Positions 1 to 6,683 of a stretch of DNA of 17,149 nucleotides are shown one piece after another. A program made the position numbers and the translations under genes. The stretch's first letter is position 1, and the number at the start of each line of letters is the position of its first letter. Source of the DNA: Mxb001 sp049317345 (GTDB lineage: Bacteria; Actinomycetota; Actinomycetes; S36-B12). Location: the NCBI GenBank assembly GCA_049317345.1, contig JBMOIL010000040.1, positions 1 through 17,149 of the forward strand, given 5' to 3'. The notes beneath the pieces were generated by a model, which was not told the origin of the DNA, did not search any database, and saw only the letters and a program-made list of their open reading frames with translations.

Positions 1-277
1 GTCGCCTTGGTGAGCCGTTACCTCACCAACAAGCTGATAGGCCGCGGGCCCATCCTTCACCGAAAAACTTTCCACCTCCGCGGATGCCCGCAGAGGTCGT
101 ATCCGGTATTAGCCCCGGTTTCCCGGAGTTATCCCGAAGTGAAGGGCAGGTTGCCCACGTGTTACTCACCCGTTCGCCACTGATCCAGCGGAGCAAGCTC
201 CGCTTTCACCGTTCGACTTGCATGTGTTAAGCACGCCGCCAGCGTTCGTCCTGAGCCAGGATCAAACTCTCCGTTAA
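1..277 (-). rRNA. rrs: 16S ribosomal RNA, 5' part (3' end outside window)
   Basis: The reverse strand carries the universal 16S start: the bacterial 27F primer site AGAGTTTGATCCTGGCTCAG lies at 270-251, followed by GACGAACGCTGGCGGCGTGC and CTTAACACATGCAAGTCGAA. The reading continues through the V1/V2 region to the window edge, so only about the first 277 nt are present. The mature 5' end was placed at 277 by counting seven bases upstream of the primer site, as in E. coli numbering; it could differ by a few bases. The sequence is of actinobacterial type, but genus-level placement needs a database comparison. The gene would head a 16S-23S-5S operon continuing to the left. Confidence 0.97.
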
Positions 278-419
278 GGAATGTTGATTGCGCCTTTCAG
301 CGCTATCACCCAAACGTGAGTGATCATGGCGGACAGAGCTGAATGCTTCTGTCAACCAAAGGAACCGTCATGGGTCGTCAAAGACTCCCCATGAACGGGG
401 TTATTTGGCATCGATATGT

Positions 420-445
420 GGCACGCTGTTGAGTTCTCAAGGAGC
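420..445 (-). promoter_or_regulatory. Conserved actinobacterial rRNA leader element
   Basis: The reverse strand reads GCTCCTTGAGAACTCAACAG followed by CGTGCC. The core TTGAGAACTCAACAGYGTG is a hallmark of pre-16S leaders in Streptomyces and related actinobacteria, where it is associated with antitermination or leader processing. I recognise the motif by eye; its exact mechanistic role in this organism is inferred from family knowledge. It lies about 145 nt upstream of mature 16S, in the expected orientation. Confidence 0.75.
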
Positions 446-497
446 GGTCGCGCATCGGGCGCGCCTGCGGTGCAGGCCGTTCCCGGGGCGACTCGCA

Positions 498-527
498 ACG
501 TTACCCGCGCGGCAGCGATTCGGTCAA
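498..527 (-). promoter_or_regulatory. Putative rRNA operon promoter P2
   Basis: On the reverse strand TTGACC (527-522) and TAACGT (503-498) are separated by 18 bp, predicting a start near 491. The -35 sits in the string GGATTTGACC, which is identical to that of the stronger promoter 151 bp upstream, suggesting a tandem rRNA promoter arrangement. The -10 is only a moderate match, and the -35 overlaps one arm of an inverted repeat. It is less certain than P1. Confidence 0.5.
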
Positions 528-556
528 ATCCGCCCGAGGGCGTACCCGACCGAATC
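517..556. repeat. 9-bp inverted repeat overlapping P2 -35
   Basis: GATTCGGTC at 517-525 is perfectly complementary to GACCGAATC at 548-556, with a 22-bp spacer. The left arm covers part of the putative P2 -35 box (522-527). In RNA started at P1 it could fold as a hairpin; in DNA it could be a binding site. Which of the two applies cannot be decided from the sequence. Confidence 0.55.
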
Positions 557-649
557 GAATCGACGTGGGAGTCGTTGCGCCTCGCCGAACCGGCCTGACC
601 GTCGCCCTAGGGGCTATCGTCGTCCGGGTCTTCCGTGCGAGGAAGTACG

Positions 650-678
650 ACTATACGCAGATCCACAGGGGAGGTCAA
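650..678 (-). promoter_or_regulatory. rRNA operon promoter P1
   Basis: On the reverse strand a -35 TTGACC (678-673) and a -10 TATAGT (655-650) are separated by exactly 17 bp, a near-consensus housekeeping sigma promoter. The transcription start is predicted about seven bases after the -10, near 643, giving a leader of about 366 nt before 16S. The -35 begins 32 bp after the tyrS stop codon. I see no terminator between tyrS and this promoter and no A/T-rich UP element. Confidence 0.8.
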
Positions 679-709
679 ATCCAGGACAGCCATTCTGGCG
701 TGATCTGGG

Positions 710-1990
710 TCACCCCTCAATGATGACTCCTGCCAGGGTACGCCGCCCCCTCCTGAGCACGAGGAAGCGCCCGTGGAGGAGGTCGCTGGCAGGCGGGCAG
801 AAAGCCTCATCCTCAACTCTCACATTGTTCACGTAGGCCCCACCTTCCCCAATGGTGCGCCTCGCCTGCCCGCGGCTGGGGGAAAGCCCCGAGCGCACGA
901 GGAGGTCCACGATGTCCGGGAGCGCTTCCCCCGCGATCTCCTCGCGCGGCACGATCGCGTGCGGCACCTCGCGCAGGGCCGCATCGAGCACATCGGCGGG
1001 CACGCTCGAGAGGTCGCCCTGCCCGAAGAGTGCCTGGGCGGCAGCCTCGACAGCCTCGGTGGCTGCCGCTCCGTGCACGAGCGTGGTGAGTTCCTGAGCG
1101 AGTGCGCGCTGTGCAGCCCTCCGTGCGGGCTCCGCGCGAGTCGCCTCCTCGAGTTCCTCGATCTCGACGTGACTGCGCATGCTGTAAAAGCGTAGGTACG
1201 TCGGCACATCTCGGTCGTCGGCGTTGAGCCAGAACTGAAAGAACGCATACGGACTCGTCATGGTTGCGCTGAGCCACACGGTGCCGGTCTCGGTCTTGCC
1301 GAACTTCGTGCCATCCGCCTTCGTCACCAAAGGCGTCGTGAGCGCGTGCACGTGCGCTGCTTCGACGCGGCGAATCAGGTCGACGCCCGCGGTGATGTTG
1401 CCCCACTGGTCCGATCCGCCCATCTGCAGACGGCATCCGTAGCGGCGGTAGAGCTCGAGGAAGTCATAGGACTGCAGCAATTGGTAGCTAAACTCGGTGA
1501 AGGAGATCCCATCTCCGGCGAGGCGAGCGGCGACAGCCTCGCGATCCAGCATGCGGTTGACGCTGAAGTGCTTGCCGATGTCGCGCAGGAAAGCGATGAC
1601 GTCGATGTCCTTCGTCCAGTCAAAGTTGTTCACCAACTGCGCGGCCGCGGGCCCCTCGAAGTCGAAGAAGCCGGAGAGCTCAGTCCTTAGACGCGATACC
1701 CACTCGTCGACGACATCGACGGGATTGAGGGTGCGCTCCCCCGTCATCTTCGGATCACCGATGAGCCCGGTCGCGCCTCCGACAAGAGCCAGAGGCAGGT
1801 GGCCGTAGGCTTGGAAACGCCGCATGGTCTGGATCTGGAGGAGATTGCCCAGGTGAAGGCTCGGGGCCGTGGGATCGAAACCGATGTAGTAGGTGAGCGG
1901 TCCCGCGTCGAGTTCGGCACCGAGCGCATCGAGATCCGTGCTCTGGGCGATCAGGCCGCGCCACTGCAGGTCATCGATGAGGGCGTTCAC
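710..1990 (-). CDS. tyrS: Tyrosyl-tRNA synthetase
   Basis: This enzyme charges tRNA-Tyr with tyrosine in the cytoplasm using ATP. The 426-residue length matches bacterial TyrS. The class I signatures are visible: PSLHLGN (HIGH motif, about residues 43-49), GGSDQWGNI (191-199, tyrosine/ATP pocket) and KFGKT (229-233, the KMSKS loop). A C-terminal S4-type RNA-binding domain follows at about 360-420 (SGLSPSRGQARRTIGEGGAYVNN region). The GTG start at 1990 was chosen because AGAGGA lies nine bases upstream and the protein then begins where TyrS families begin. The open frame extends 52 codons further upstream, but only into the preceding lipoprotein gene. It is the last protein gene before the rRNA operon and lies 43 bp after the lipoprotein gene. 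No T-box or other leader is visible. Confidence 0.97.
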   Translation of the reverse strand: MNALIDDLQWRGLIAQSTDLDALGAELDAGPLTYYIGFDPTAPSLHLGNLLQIQTMRRFQAYGHLPLALVGGATGLIGDPKMTGERTLNPVDVVDEWVSRLRTELSGFFDFEGPAAAQLVNNFDWTKDIDVIAFLRDIGKHFSVNRMLDREAVAARLAGDGISFTEFSYQLLQSYDFLELYRRYGCRLQMGGSDQWGNITAGVDLIRRVEAAHVHALTTPLVTKADGTKFGKTETGTVWLSATMTSPYAFFQFWLNADDRDVPTYLRFYSMRSHVEIEELEEATRAEPARRAAQRALAQELTTLVHGAAATEAVEAAAQALFGQGDLSSVPADVLDAALREVPHAIVPREEIAGEALPDIVDLLVRSGLSPSRGQARRTIGEGGAYVNNVRVEDEAFCPPASDLLHGRFLVLRRGRRTLAGVIIEG

Positions 1991-2013
1991 AAGCAGGAAT
2001 CCTCTCGCATGGC

Positions 2014-2029
2014 CCGCGCTGCGCCGCGG
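2014..2029 (-). other. Small GC-rich hairpin before tyrS
   Basis: CCGCG (2014-2018) and CGCGG (2025-2029) can pair around a six-base loop, in the 43-bp gap between the lipoprotein stop codon and the tyrS ribosome-binding site. There is no U-tract after it, so it is at most a weak terminator or an mRNA-stability element. GC-rich DNA makes such short stems common. Confidence 0.25.
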
Positions 2030-2033
2030 TGGG

Positions 2034-2408
2034 CTAGGGGCACGACGTAGCGGTGAATACTGCGCCATCCAGCAGGCTCCCCGCGGGCCACGTGAGGCTG
2101 GAGTCGGCCAACTCCAGACGCGTGCCATCGCCGTAGACGAAGGCATCGGCTTCTAGTCGGCCCGGGGTGGTCTCAGGAGCGAACTCCTCGGCCCCGTCGA
2201 CGTAGGAGTAGACGGTGATCCGACCCCCGTCGGGATCGCCCTCCGCCGGTGCCGACTCGACCTTCACGACCGCGCGACTCGCGCCCTCGACCAACTCGTA
2301 GCACCGCGCGGGCGCCGAAGAGCCCTCGGACGCAGCGTCGCTCCCGCCTCCCCCGCACGCAGCGAGGAAGATCAGGCTGGCGATAACGATCAGGGCGTGC
2401 GGCTTCAT
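2034..2408 (-). CDS. Small secreted lipoprotein of unknown function
   Basis: The 124-residue product starts with a typical lipoprotein signal peptide: a short basic N-terminus (MKPH), a hydrophobic core and the lipobox LAAC with the modified cysteine at residue 18, followed by a glycine/serine-rich linker (to about residue 32). It is therefore expected to be anchored to the outer face of the membrane. The mature part of about 90 residues is acidic, contains one further pair-capable set of cysteines (near residue 36 and close to the C-terminus) and looks like a small beta-rich domain; I recognise no family. GAAGGGA precedes the ATG at good spacing, and that ATG overlaps the mpg stop codon (ATGA), so the two genes are probably co-transcribed. 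No function can be assigned. Confidence 0.8.
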   Translation of the reverse strand: MKPHALIVIASLIFLAACGGGGSDAASEGSSAPARCYELVEGASRAVVKVESAPAEGDPDGGRITVYSYVDGAEEFAPETTPGRLEADAFVYGDGTRLELADSSLTWPAGSLLDGAVFTATSCP

Positions 2409-3082
2409 CGGGCATCCCTTCGGTTGCGGGGCGTGGCAGCACGATAGGGGCTCACGGTCGGATGGTCCGCGACGTACCGCCAGGGCGTGGCGCCCCCGGG
2501 CCCGGACACCCCGGTGCGCAGGGTGACCGCGTGCACGTGCAGGGGTTGGCGAGCGAGTTCGAGGCGCACGGGCGAGGCAGGGTCGAGGAGGTCCAGTCCG
2601 TCGTCATCCCCCGTGAGGCCCAGGGCAACAGTGAGTCTCGCCGGGCCCCGGGCGAGATCGCGGTCGCTTCGCGCAGTGGCCCTGCGCTCGCGCGCGATAT
2701 CGAGGCCCTCGACCACGTCGCCTGCCCGCAGGAGGACCGCAGAGGCGCTGTCCTCAGGACCGGTGACGACGTTGGCGCACCAGTGCATGCCGTAGGTGAA
2801 GTACACGTAGAGGCGACCCGGCGGACCGAACATCGTGGCGTTGCGTGGAGTCTGCCCACGGAAGGCATGGGATCCAGGGTCCTCACCCTGGCCGCCGTAC
2901 GCCTCCACCTCGGTGAGTCGCAGTGCCACGCGACCCTCGGGCGAATCCGACACGAGCCGCGCACCCAGCAGCCGGGGGGCCGCGACCGTGGGGTGGCTCG
3001 ACAGGAGTCGTCTGCCGTGCACCATGGGGCCAGTGTGGGCCATGGGTTGCCACGGTGGTCGCCGAGGAGGCCGCCCGCCCAC
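2405..3082 (-). CDS. mpg: 3-methyladenine (alkyladenine) DNA glycosylase, AAG/MPG family
   Basis: The product excises alkylated purines such as 3-methyladenine in base-excision repair. The family core is clear: LTEVEAY with the expected catalytic Glu60 and intercalating-loop Tyr62, SHAFRG with His72, TPRNATMFGPPG, LYVYFTYGMHWCANVV, and a C-terminal RGPARL segment. Numbering uses the GTG start at 3082. That start was chosen because it has the only good Shine-Dalgarno, GGAG five bases upstream. ATG codons at 3043 and 3025 would give 212 or 206 residues, closer to the usual length, and an ATG at 3148 would add a long Pro/Arg-rich tail. The start is thus uncertain while the enzyme is not. The gene follows the VanZ-like gene after a short gap containing a hairpin, and its stop overlaps the lipoprotein start. 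Confidence 0.92.
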   Translation of the reverse strand: MGGRPPRRPPWQPMAHTGPMVHGRRLLSSHPTVAAPRLLGARLVSDSPEGRVALRLTEVEAYGGQGEDPGSHAFRGQTPRNATMFGPPGRLYVYFTYGMHWCANVVTGPEDSASAVLLRAGDVVEGLDIARERRATARSDRDLARGPARLTVALGLTGDDDGLDLLDPASPVRLELARQPLHVHAVTLRTGVSGPGGATPWRYVADHPTVSPYRAATPRNRRDAR

Positions 3083-3090
3083 GCTCACTC

Positions 3091-3108
3091 CCCCCGGCGT
3101 GCCGGGGG
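3091..3108 (-). promoter_or_regulatory. GC hairpin next to the mpg ribosome-binding site
   Basis: CCCCCGGC (3091-3098) and GCCGGGGG (3101-3108) form a perfect eight-base-pair stem around a two-base centre (in RNA the tightest loop would open one or two pairs). On the reverse strand its 3' arm runs directly into GAG, so it overlaps the GGGGGGAG that is the best Shine-Dalgarno for mpg (GTG at 3082). It lies 51 bp after the VanZ-like stop codon. It could be a U-tract-less terminator for the upstream genes or a stem that hides the mpg ribosome-binding site. The inverted repeat is directly visible; either role is inference. Confidence 0.5.
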
Positions 3109-3159
3109 CGGGCGACCTCGACGTCACCTTGTCGCGGGGGTCCGACATCTCGGTCGGGC

Positions 3160-3543
3160 TTAGCGGATGAACGCCCGGCGCACGAGGATCACGCTCAGGA
3201 CCCCGACCAGGGCCCCGAGCGCATTCGCCGCGATGTCGATCCACTGGAAGGACCGCAGGCCGAACGCTCCCTGGAGCACCTCCAGAATCACGCCGTACCC
3301 GATGACACCGGCGAGCGTGGCCGCGATGCGTGGCTGCCGTTGGCCGAGGACGGCAAGAGCGGCGAGCAGGGCGTAGGCCAGGCCGTGACCGATCGTGGCG
3401 CGGAGCTCTCCCAGGTCGGCAATCTCCATGCCCGGAGTCCCGCGCGGCGGCAGCATCGACACGATCCCGATGAGAAGTGCAACAAGAATTGCGGCAATGC
3501 CCCACGTCCGCCGACCCGCACGGAGTGCGTCAGGGACGGCCAC
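3160..3543 (-). CDS. VanZ-like small membrane protein
   Basis: The 127-residue product has four predicted membrane segments, at about residues 14-32, 49-66, 71-90 and 104-123. Conserved VanZ-type positions are visible: His53 and Tyr57 in the second segment, Glu88 and Gln91 at the end of the third, Arg97, and the D-x3-N-x2-G-x3-G pattern (Asp103, Asn107, Gly110, Gly114) in the fourth. VanZ itself gives low-level teicoplanin resistance, but most homologues have no known role, so resistance should not be assumed here. The GTG start at 3543 lies inside the end of argH (14-nt overlap), which suggests translation coupled to argH. No clear Shine-Dalgarno is seen. The nearest downstream alternative start would cut into the first membrane segment. 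Confidence 0.8.
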   Translation of the reverse strand: MAVPDALRAGRRTWGIAAILVALLIGIVSMLPPRGTPGMEIADLGELRATIGHGLAYALLAALAVLGQRQPRIAATLAGVIGYGVILEVLQGAFGLRSFQWIDIAANALGALVGVLSVILVRRAFIR

Positions 3544-4942
3544 GCGCCCATTCGGCGTCGGCTGCTACGACGGAGCCGATATCGGCTAACTGCTCGCGCA
3601 CGCGAACCGGAGCCGTGCCGCCGTACGACGCACGCGAGGACACGGATCCCTCGAGCGAGAGCACCTCGCGCACGTCGGGGGTGAGCGCGGCTGAGATGGC
3701 GGCGAACTCTGCGTCTTCGAGGTCCCACAATTCGATTCCGCGCTCCTCTGCGGCACGAACGCACGCGCCCGCAATCTCGTGTGCGTCGCGGAAGGGCACC
3801 CCCTTGCGCACGAGCCATTCGGCGATGTCGGTGGCGAGAGCGAATCCCTCCGGTGCCGACATCGAGATGCGCACGGTGTCGAAGCGCAGGGTCGCGATCA
3901 TCCCGGTGACGGCGGGCAGGACAAGAAGGAGCTGATCGACAGCGTCGAAGACCGGCTCCTTGTCCTCCTGCAGATCACGGTTGTAGGCGAAGGGCATGCC
4001 CTTGAGAGTGGCCAGCAGCCCTGTCAGGTCGCCGATAAGTCGACCGGACTTGCCACGGACGAGTTCGGCAACGTCGGGGTTCTTCTTCTGCGGCATGATC
4101 GACGACCCGGTGGACCACGCGTCGTCGAGCGCGGCCCAGCCGAACTCACGCGAGGTCCACAGGACGACTTCCTCGCCGATGCGCGAGAGGTGGACGCCGA
4201 TCATCGCCGCGGCGAAGAGGAACTCGGCGACCCAGTCGCGGTCGCTCACCGCGTCGATCGAGTTGGCCAGCGCGCCGCGGAACCCGAGCTCGGCAGCGAC
4301 AGCCTGGGGGTCTAGGCCCAGCGACGAGCCGGCGAGTGCACCCGCGCCGAGAGGCGACAGGGCCGCCCGCTCGTCCCAGTCGCGCAAGCGGTCGATATCG
4401 CGAGCGAGCGCGTGCACGTGCTTGGCGATCTCATGACCCAGGGACACGGGCTGGGCGTGCTGCAGATGGGTGAAGCCCGGAGCGATCGTGTCGACATGCT
4501 CCTGCGCCTGAGCGAGCAGCGCCTGCTGCAGCCCGATGATCTCAGCGGCAATCGCTCGTGCCTGGTCACGCAGGTAGAGCCGGAAATCGGTGGCGACCTG
4601 ATCGTTGCGGCTGCGCCCTGCGCGAAGCTTGCCGCCCAGTGGCCCGAGCCGCTCGAGCAATCCGCGCTCGATGGCGGTGTGCACATCCTCGTCACTCGGC
4701 CCTGGCGTGAATTCACCCGACGCAACGTCGCCGGCAAGGGTGTCGAGTGCCGCGAGGACCTGCACGATCTCCGCGTCGTCGAGTAGCCCGGCGTGGTGCA
4801 GCACGCGGGCGTGCGCGGCTGTCTGGCGGATGTCGTACGGCGCGAGACGCCAGTCGAAGTGAACCGACGCGCTCAGTGCTGCCATGGCGTCGGCAGGCCC
4901 GGTCGCGAACCGTCCACCCCATAGCCGTGTGGGCTCGCTCAT
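3530..4942 (-). CDS. argH: Argininosuccinate lyase
   Basis: This enzyme catalyses the last step of arginine synthesis, cleaving argininosuccinate to arginine and fumarate. The 470 residues fit the family. The fumarase/aspartase-superfamily signature GSSIMPQKKNP is at 279-289, with the catalytic serine expected at 281, and the THLQHAQP segment with the general-acid/base histidine is at about 158-165. SRNDQV (111-116) is the conserved substrate-binding region. The ATG at 4942 overlaps the argR stop codon and is preceded by GGAGGG at five bases; a GTG one codon earlier is too close to that site. The position directly after argR, without argG, is unusual compared with the common argR-argG-argH order. 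Confidence 0.97.
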   Translation of the reverse strand: MSEPTRLWGGRFATGPADAMAALSASVHFDWRLAPYDIRQTAAHARVLHHAGLLDDAEIVQVLAALDTLAGDVASGEFTPGPSDEDVHTAIERGLLERLGPLGGKLRAGRSRNDQVATDFRLYLRDQARAIAAEIIGLQQALLAQAQEHVDTIAPGFTHLQHAQPVSLGHEIAKHVHALARDIDRLRDWDERAALSPLGAGALAGSSLGLDPQAVAAELGFRGALANSIDAVSDRDWVAEFLFAAAMIGVHLSRIGEEVVLWTSREFGWAALDDAWSTGSSIMPQKKNPDVAELVRGKSGRLIGDLTGLLATLKGMPFAYNRDLQEDKEPVFDAVDQLLLVLPAVTGMIATLRFDTVRISMSAPEGFALATDIAEWLVRKGVPFRDAHEIAGACVRAAEERGIELWDLEDAEFAAISAALTPDVREVLSLEGSVSSRASYGGTAPVRVREQLADIGSVVAADAEWARGRP

Positions 4943-5475
4943 CACTTCCCTCCCCGGGGTGGAGCTCCGCCTGCTCGCCCCTCGGCCATGCCCAAAATGG
5001 CCTCGGCCACCTCGGCACCCGCCTCGACACCGCGCGTCACGATGAGCACGGTGTCATCCCCGGCCACCGTGCCGAGGATCGACCCCCAGTGCGCTCCGTC
5101 GAAGGCCGAGGCGAGGTACTGCGCACCCCCCGGCGGCGTGCGCACGACGACGATGTTGAGGGAGTGGTCGACCGATACGGCGAGTTCGTGGAGTGCCCGC
5201 GCGAGCCGGGTGAGCCCGACAGGGCCGGCTTCGACCGCTGCTTCGGGTCGCGTGCCGGCCTGCTCAGAGGGGAGCGCATAGACGCTGCGCGCATCGCCGT
5301 TCGACACCTTCACGGCGCCAAGGTCCACGAGATCGCGCGACAGGGTTGCTTGCGTCACGGTGAAGCCCTCGTCGGCGAGCACCGCTCGCAATTCCTCCTG
5401 CGAGTGGATGCTCCGCGATGAGAGAGCGTCGATGATCCGGGTGCGCCGGGCGGCCTGGGTGCGCGGGCTGCTCAT
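4942..5475 (-). CDS. argR: Arginine repressor ArgR
   Basis: ArgR is the arginine-responsive repressor of the arginine genes. In the 177-residue product an N-terminal winged-helix domain covers about residues 8-65, including SQEELRAVLADEGFTVTQAT and LSRDLVDLGAVKV. The C-terminal oligomerisation and arginine-binding domain has the diagnostic GTVAGDDTVLIV (GTxAGDDT) motif. The ATG at 5475 overlaps the argD stop codon (ATGA), and GGGG lies about six bases upstream. A longer frame reading back into argD is rejected. Lying within the cluster it probably regulates, it most likely acts at the palindrome in front of argC, giving autoregulation of the operon. Confidence 0.96.
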   Translation of the reverse strand: MSSPRTQAARRTRIIDALSSRSIHSQEELRAVLADEGFTVTQATLSRDLVDLGAVKVSNGDARSVYALPSEQAGTRPEAAVEAGPVGLTRLARALHELAVSVDHSLNIVVVRTPPGGAQYLASAFDGAHWGSILGTVAGDDTVLIVTRGVEAGAEVAEAILGMAEGRAGGAPPRGGK

Positions 5476-6683
5476 GCCAACCCCGAGAGCGCGAGAGGCC
5501 AACGCTCGGCCACCCAATCAAGATCGTCGTCGGTGAGGACCAGTGGCGGAGCCATGCGGATGACGTCAGGGGCGACGGCATTGACGATAAGTCCCTGATG
5601 GCGTGCGGCTGCTTCGACATCCGCAGCGACAGGGGCGTGCAGGACCACACCGAGCAGGAGCCCTCGACCTCGCACGTGATCGACAAGGGTCGATCCGGTG
5701 ACGATCGACCGCAGGCGATCGCTCACGACCGGCACGCGGTCGAGCAGGCCCTCACGCTCGATGACCTCGAGTACGGCGAGCGCGGCGGCACAACTCATCG
5801 GGTTGCCGCCAAAGGTCGATCCGTGGCTGCCGGGGCCGAGCAACTGGGCCGCCTCTCCAAAGGCGACCATCGCACCGATGGGAAGTCCGCCGCCCAATCC
5901 CTTGGCCAAGGTGACGACATCGGGCAGCGCCTCGCCCTCGTGGGCGAACCACGAGCCTGTGCGCCCGACGCCGGTCTGCACCTCGTCGAGCACGAGCAAG
6001 GCACCGTGCGCATCGCAGGCTGCGCGTGCCGCGGCGAGGTAGCCCTCGGGTGCGGGGATCACGCCACCCTCCCCCTGGATGGGCTCAAGGAACACTGCGG
6101 CGGTATCGCTGTCGACCGCTGCTTTCAACGCCGCGACGTCGCCGAAGGGGACGGTGATGACATCGCCGGGTAGCGGTCGGAAGGGATCCTGCTTGGCCGG
6201 TTGCGCGGTCAGGGCCAGCGATCCCATCGTGCGGCCGTGGAAGGAGCGCTCGGCCACTACGACACGTGTGAGGCCGGTGCGGCGGGAGAGCTTGAACGCC
6301 GCTTCATTGGCCTCGGCACCGGAGTTGCAGAAGAACACCCTCCCGCCACGCGTGCCGGACGGATCCAGCAGCGCAAGGAGCCGCTCCGCCAACTCGAGAG
6401 CGGGCGCAGAGATGGCGAGATTGCTCGTGTGCCCCAGGGTGGACATCTGCTGCGTCACTGCCGCGACGACATCCGGATGCGCGTGACCGACGGCATTGAC
6501 GGCGATGCCTGCAAGCAGGTCGACGTACTCCCGGCCGTCGGCATCCCACACCCGCGCCCCGCGGCCGCGCACGAGCGCCATCGCAGGCGTGCCGTAGTTG
6601 TCCATGAGCGAGGAACGCCAGCGCTCCTGAAAAAGGGACGTAGCGGAAAGCCCCTGATCGGCCAAGACATCGCCGGCGGTCAC
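5472..6683 (-). CDS. argD: Acetylornithine aminotransferase
   Basis: This pyridoxal-phosphate enzyme converts N-acetylglutamate semialdehyde plus glutamate to N-acetylornithine. The 403 residues match class III aminotransferases. Visible landmarks are NSGAEANEAA (120-129, cofactor phosphate region), SFHGRTMGSLA (147-157), LDEVQTGVGRTG (232-243, aspartate contacting the pyridine ring) and TLAKGLGGGLPIGA with the Schiff-base Lys261. The start is GTG at 6683, overlapping the argB stop as GTGA. Its Shine-Dalgarno GGGGGAGGT is formed by the codons for the last glycines of ArgB. The stop overlaps the argR start. In many bacteria the same enzyme also serves lysine synthesis, which cannot be judged here. 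Confidence 0.96.
   Translation of the reverse strand: MTAGDVLADQGLSATSLFQERWRSSLMDNYGTPAMALVRGRGARVWDADGREYVDLLAGIAVNAVGHAHPDVVAAVTQQMSTLGHTSNLAISAPALELAERLLALLDPSGTRGGRVFFCNSGAEANEAAFKLSRRTGLTRVVVAERSFHGRTMGSLALTAQPAKQDPFRPLPGDVITVPFGDVAALKAAVDSDTAAVFLEPIQGEGGVIPAPEGYLAAARAACDAHGALLVLDEVQTGVGRTGSWFAHEGEALPDVVTLAKGLGGGLPIGAMVAFGEAAQLLGPGSHGSTFGGNPMSCAAALAVLEVIEREGLLDRVPVVSDRLRSIVTGSTLVDHVRGRGLLLGVVLHAPVAADVEAAARHQGLIVNAVAPDVIRMAPPLVLTDDDLDWVAERWPLALSGLA

Larger units (their letters stand above)
278..643 (-). other. rRNA operon promoter-proximal leader (pre-16S RNA)
   Basis: This stretch has no credible gene. It holds the transcribed leader between the upstream rRNA promoter (start predicted near 643) and mature 16S. 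In transcript direction it contains the second promoter, the conserved leader element at 445-420, a small hairpin with CCCC/GGGG arms (400-387) and a second hairpin with ATCACTC/GGGTGAT arms (324-305). Such leaders normally carry antitermination signals and one half of the RNase III stem that releases 16S. The other half would lie beyond 16S, outside the window, so the processing stem cannot be confirmed. Short open frames on the plus strand here are fortuitous. Confidence 0.75.

Noticed and set aside
327..355. TTGACA at 355-350 on the reverse strand as a third rRNA promoter
   Set aside because: At 16-18 bp spacing the downstream bases are GC-rich (CCGCCA region) and do not form a -10. It lies inside the structured pre-16S leader.
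405..836. Open reading frame of 143 codons on the plus strand over the rRNA leader
   Set aside because: It is antisense to the rRNA leader and the tyrS end, has no ribosome-binding site and has a low-complexity Arg/Pro-rich product typical of GC-rich shadow frames.
1991..2033. T-box or other leader riboswitch before tyrS
   Set aside because: Only 43 bp lie between the stop of the preceding gene and tyrS, far too short for a T-box, and no T-box sequence is present.
1991..2146. 52-codon N-terminal extension of tyrS
   Set aside because: It overlaps the lipoprotein gene in another frame and resembles no TyrS N-terminus. The GTG at 1990 has a good ribosome-binding site.
3083..3505. Long upstream extension of mpg through the VanZ-like gene
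   Set aside because: The extension is out of frame with a convincing membrane protein and is Arg/Pro-rich. The glycosylase core begins near 3020.
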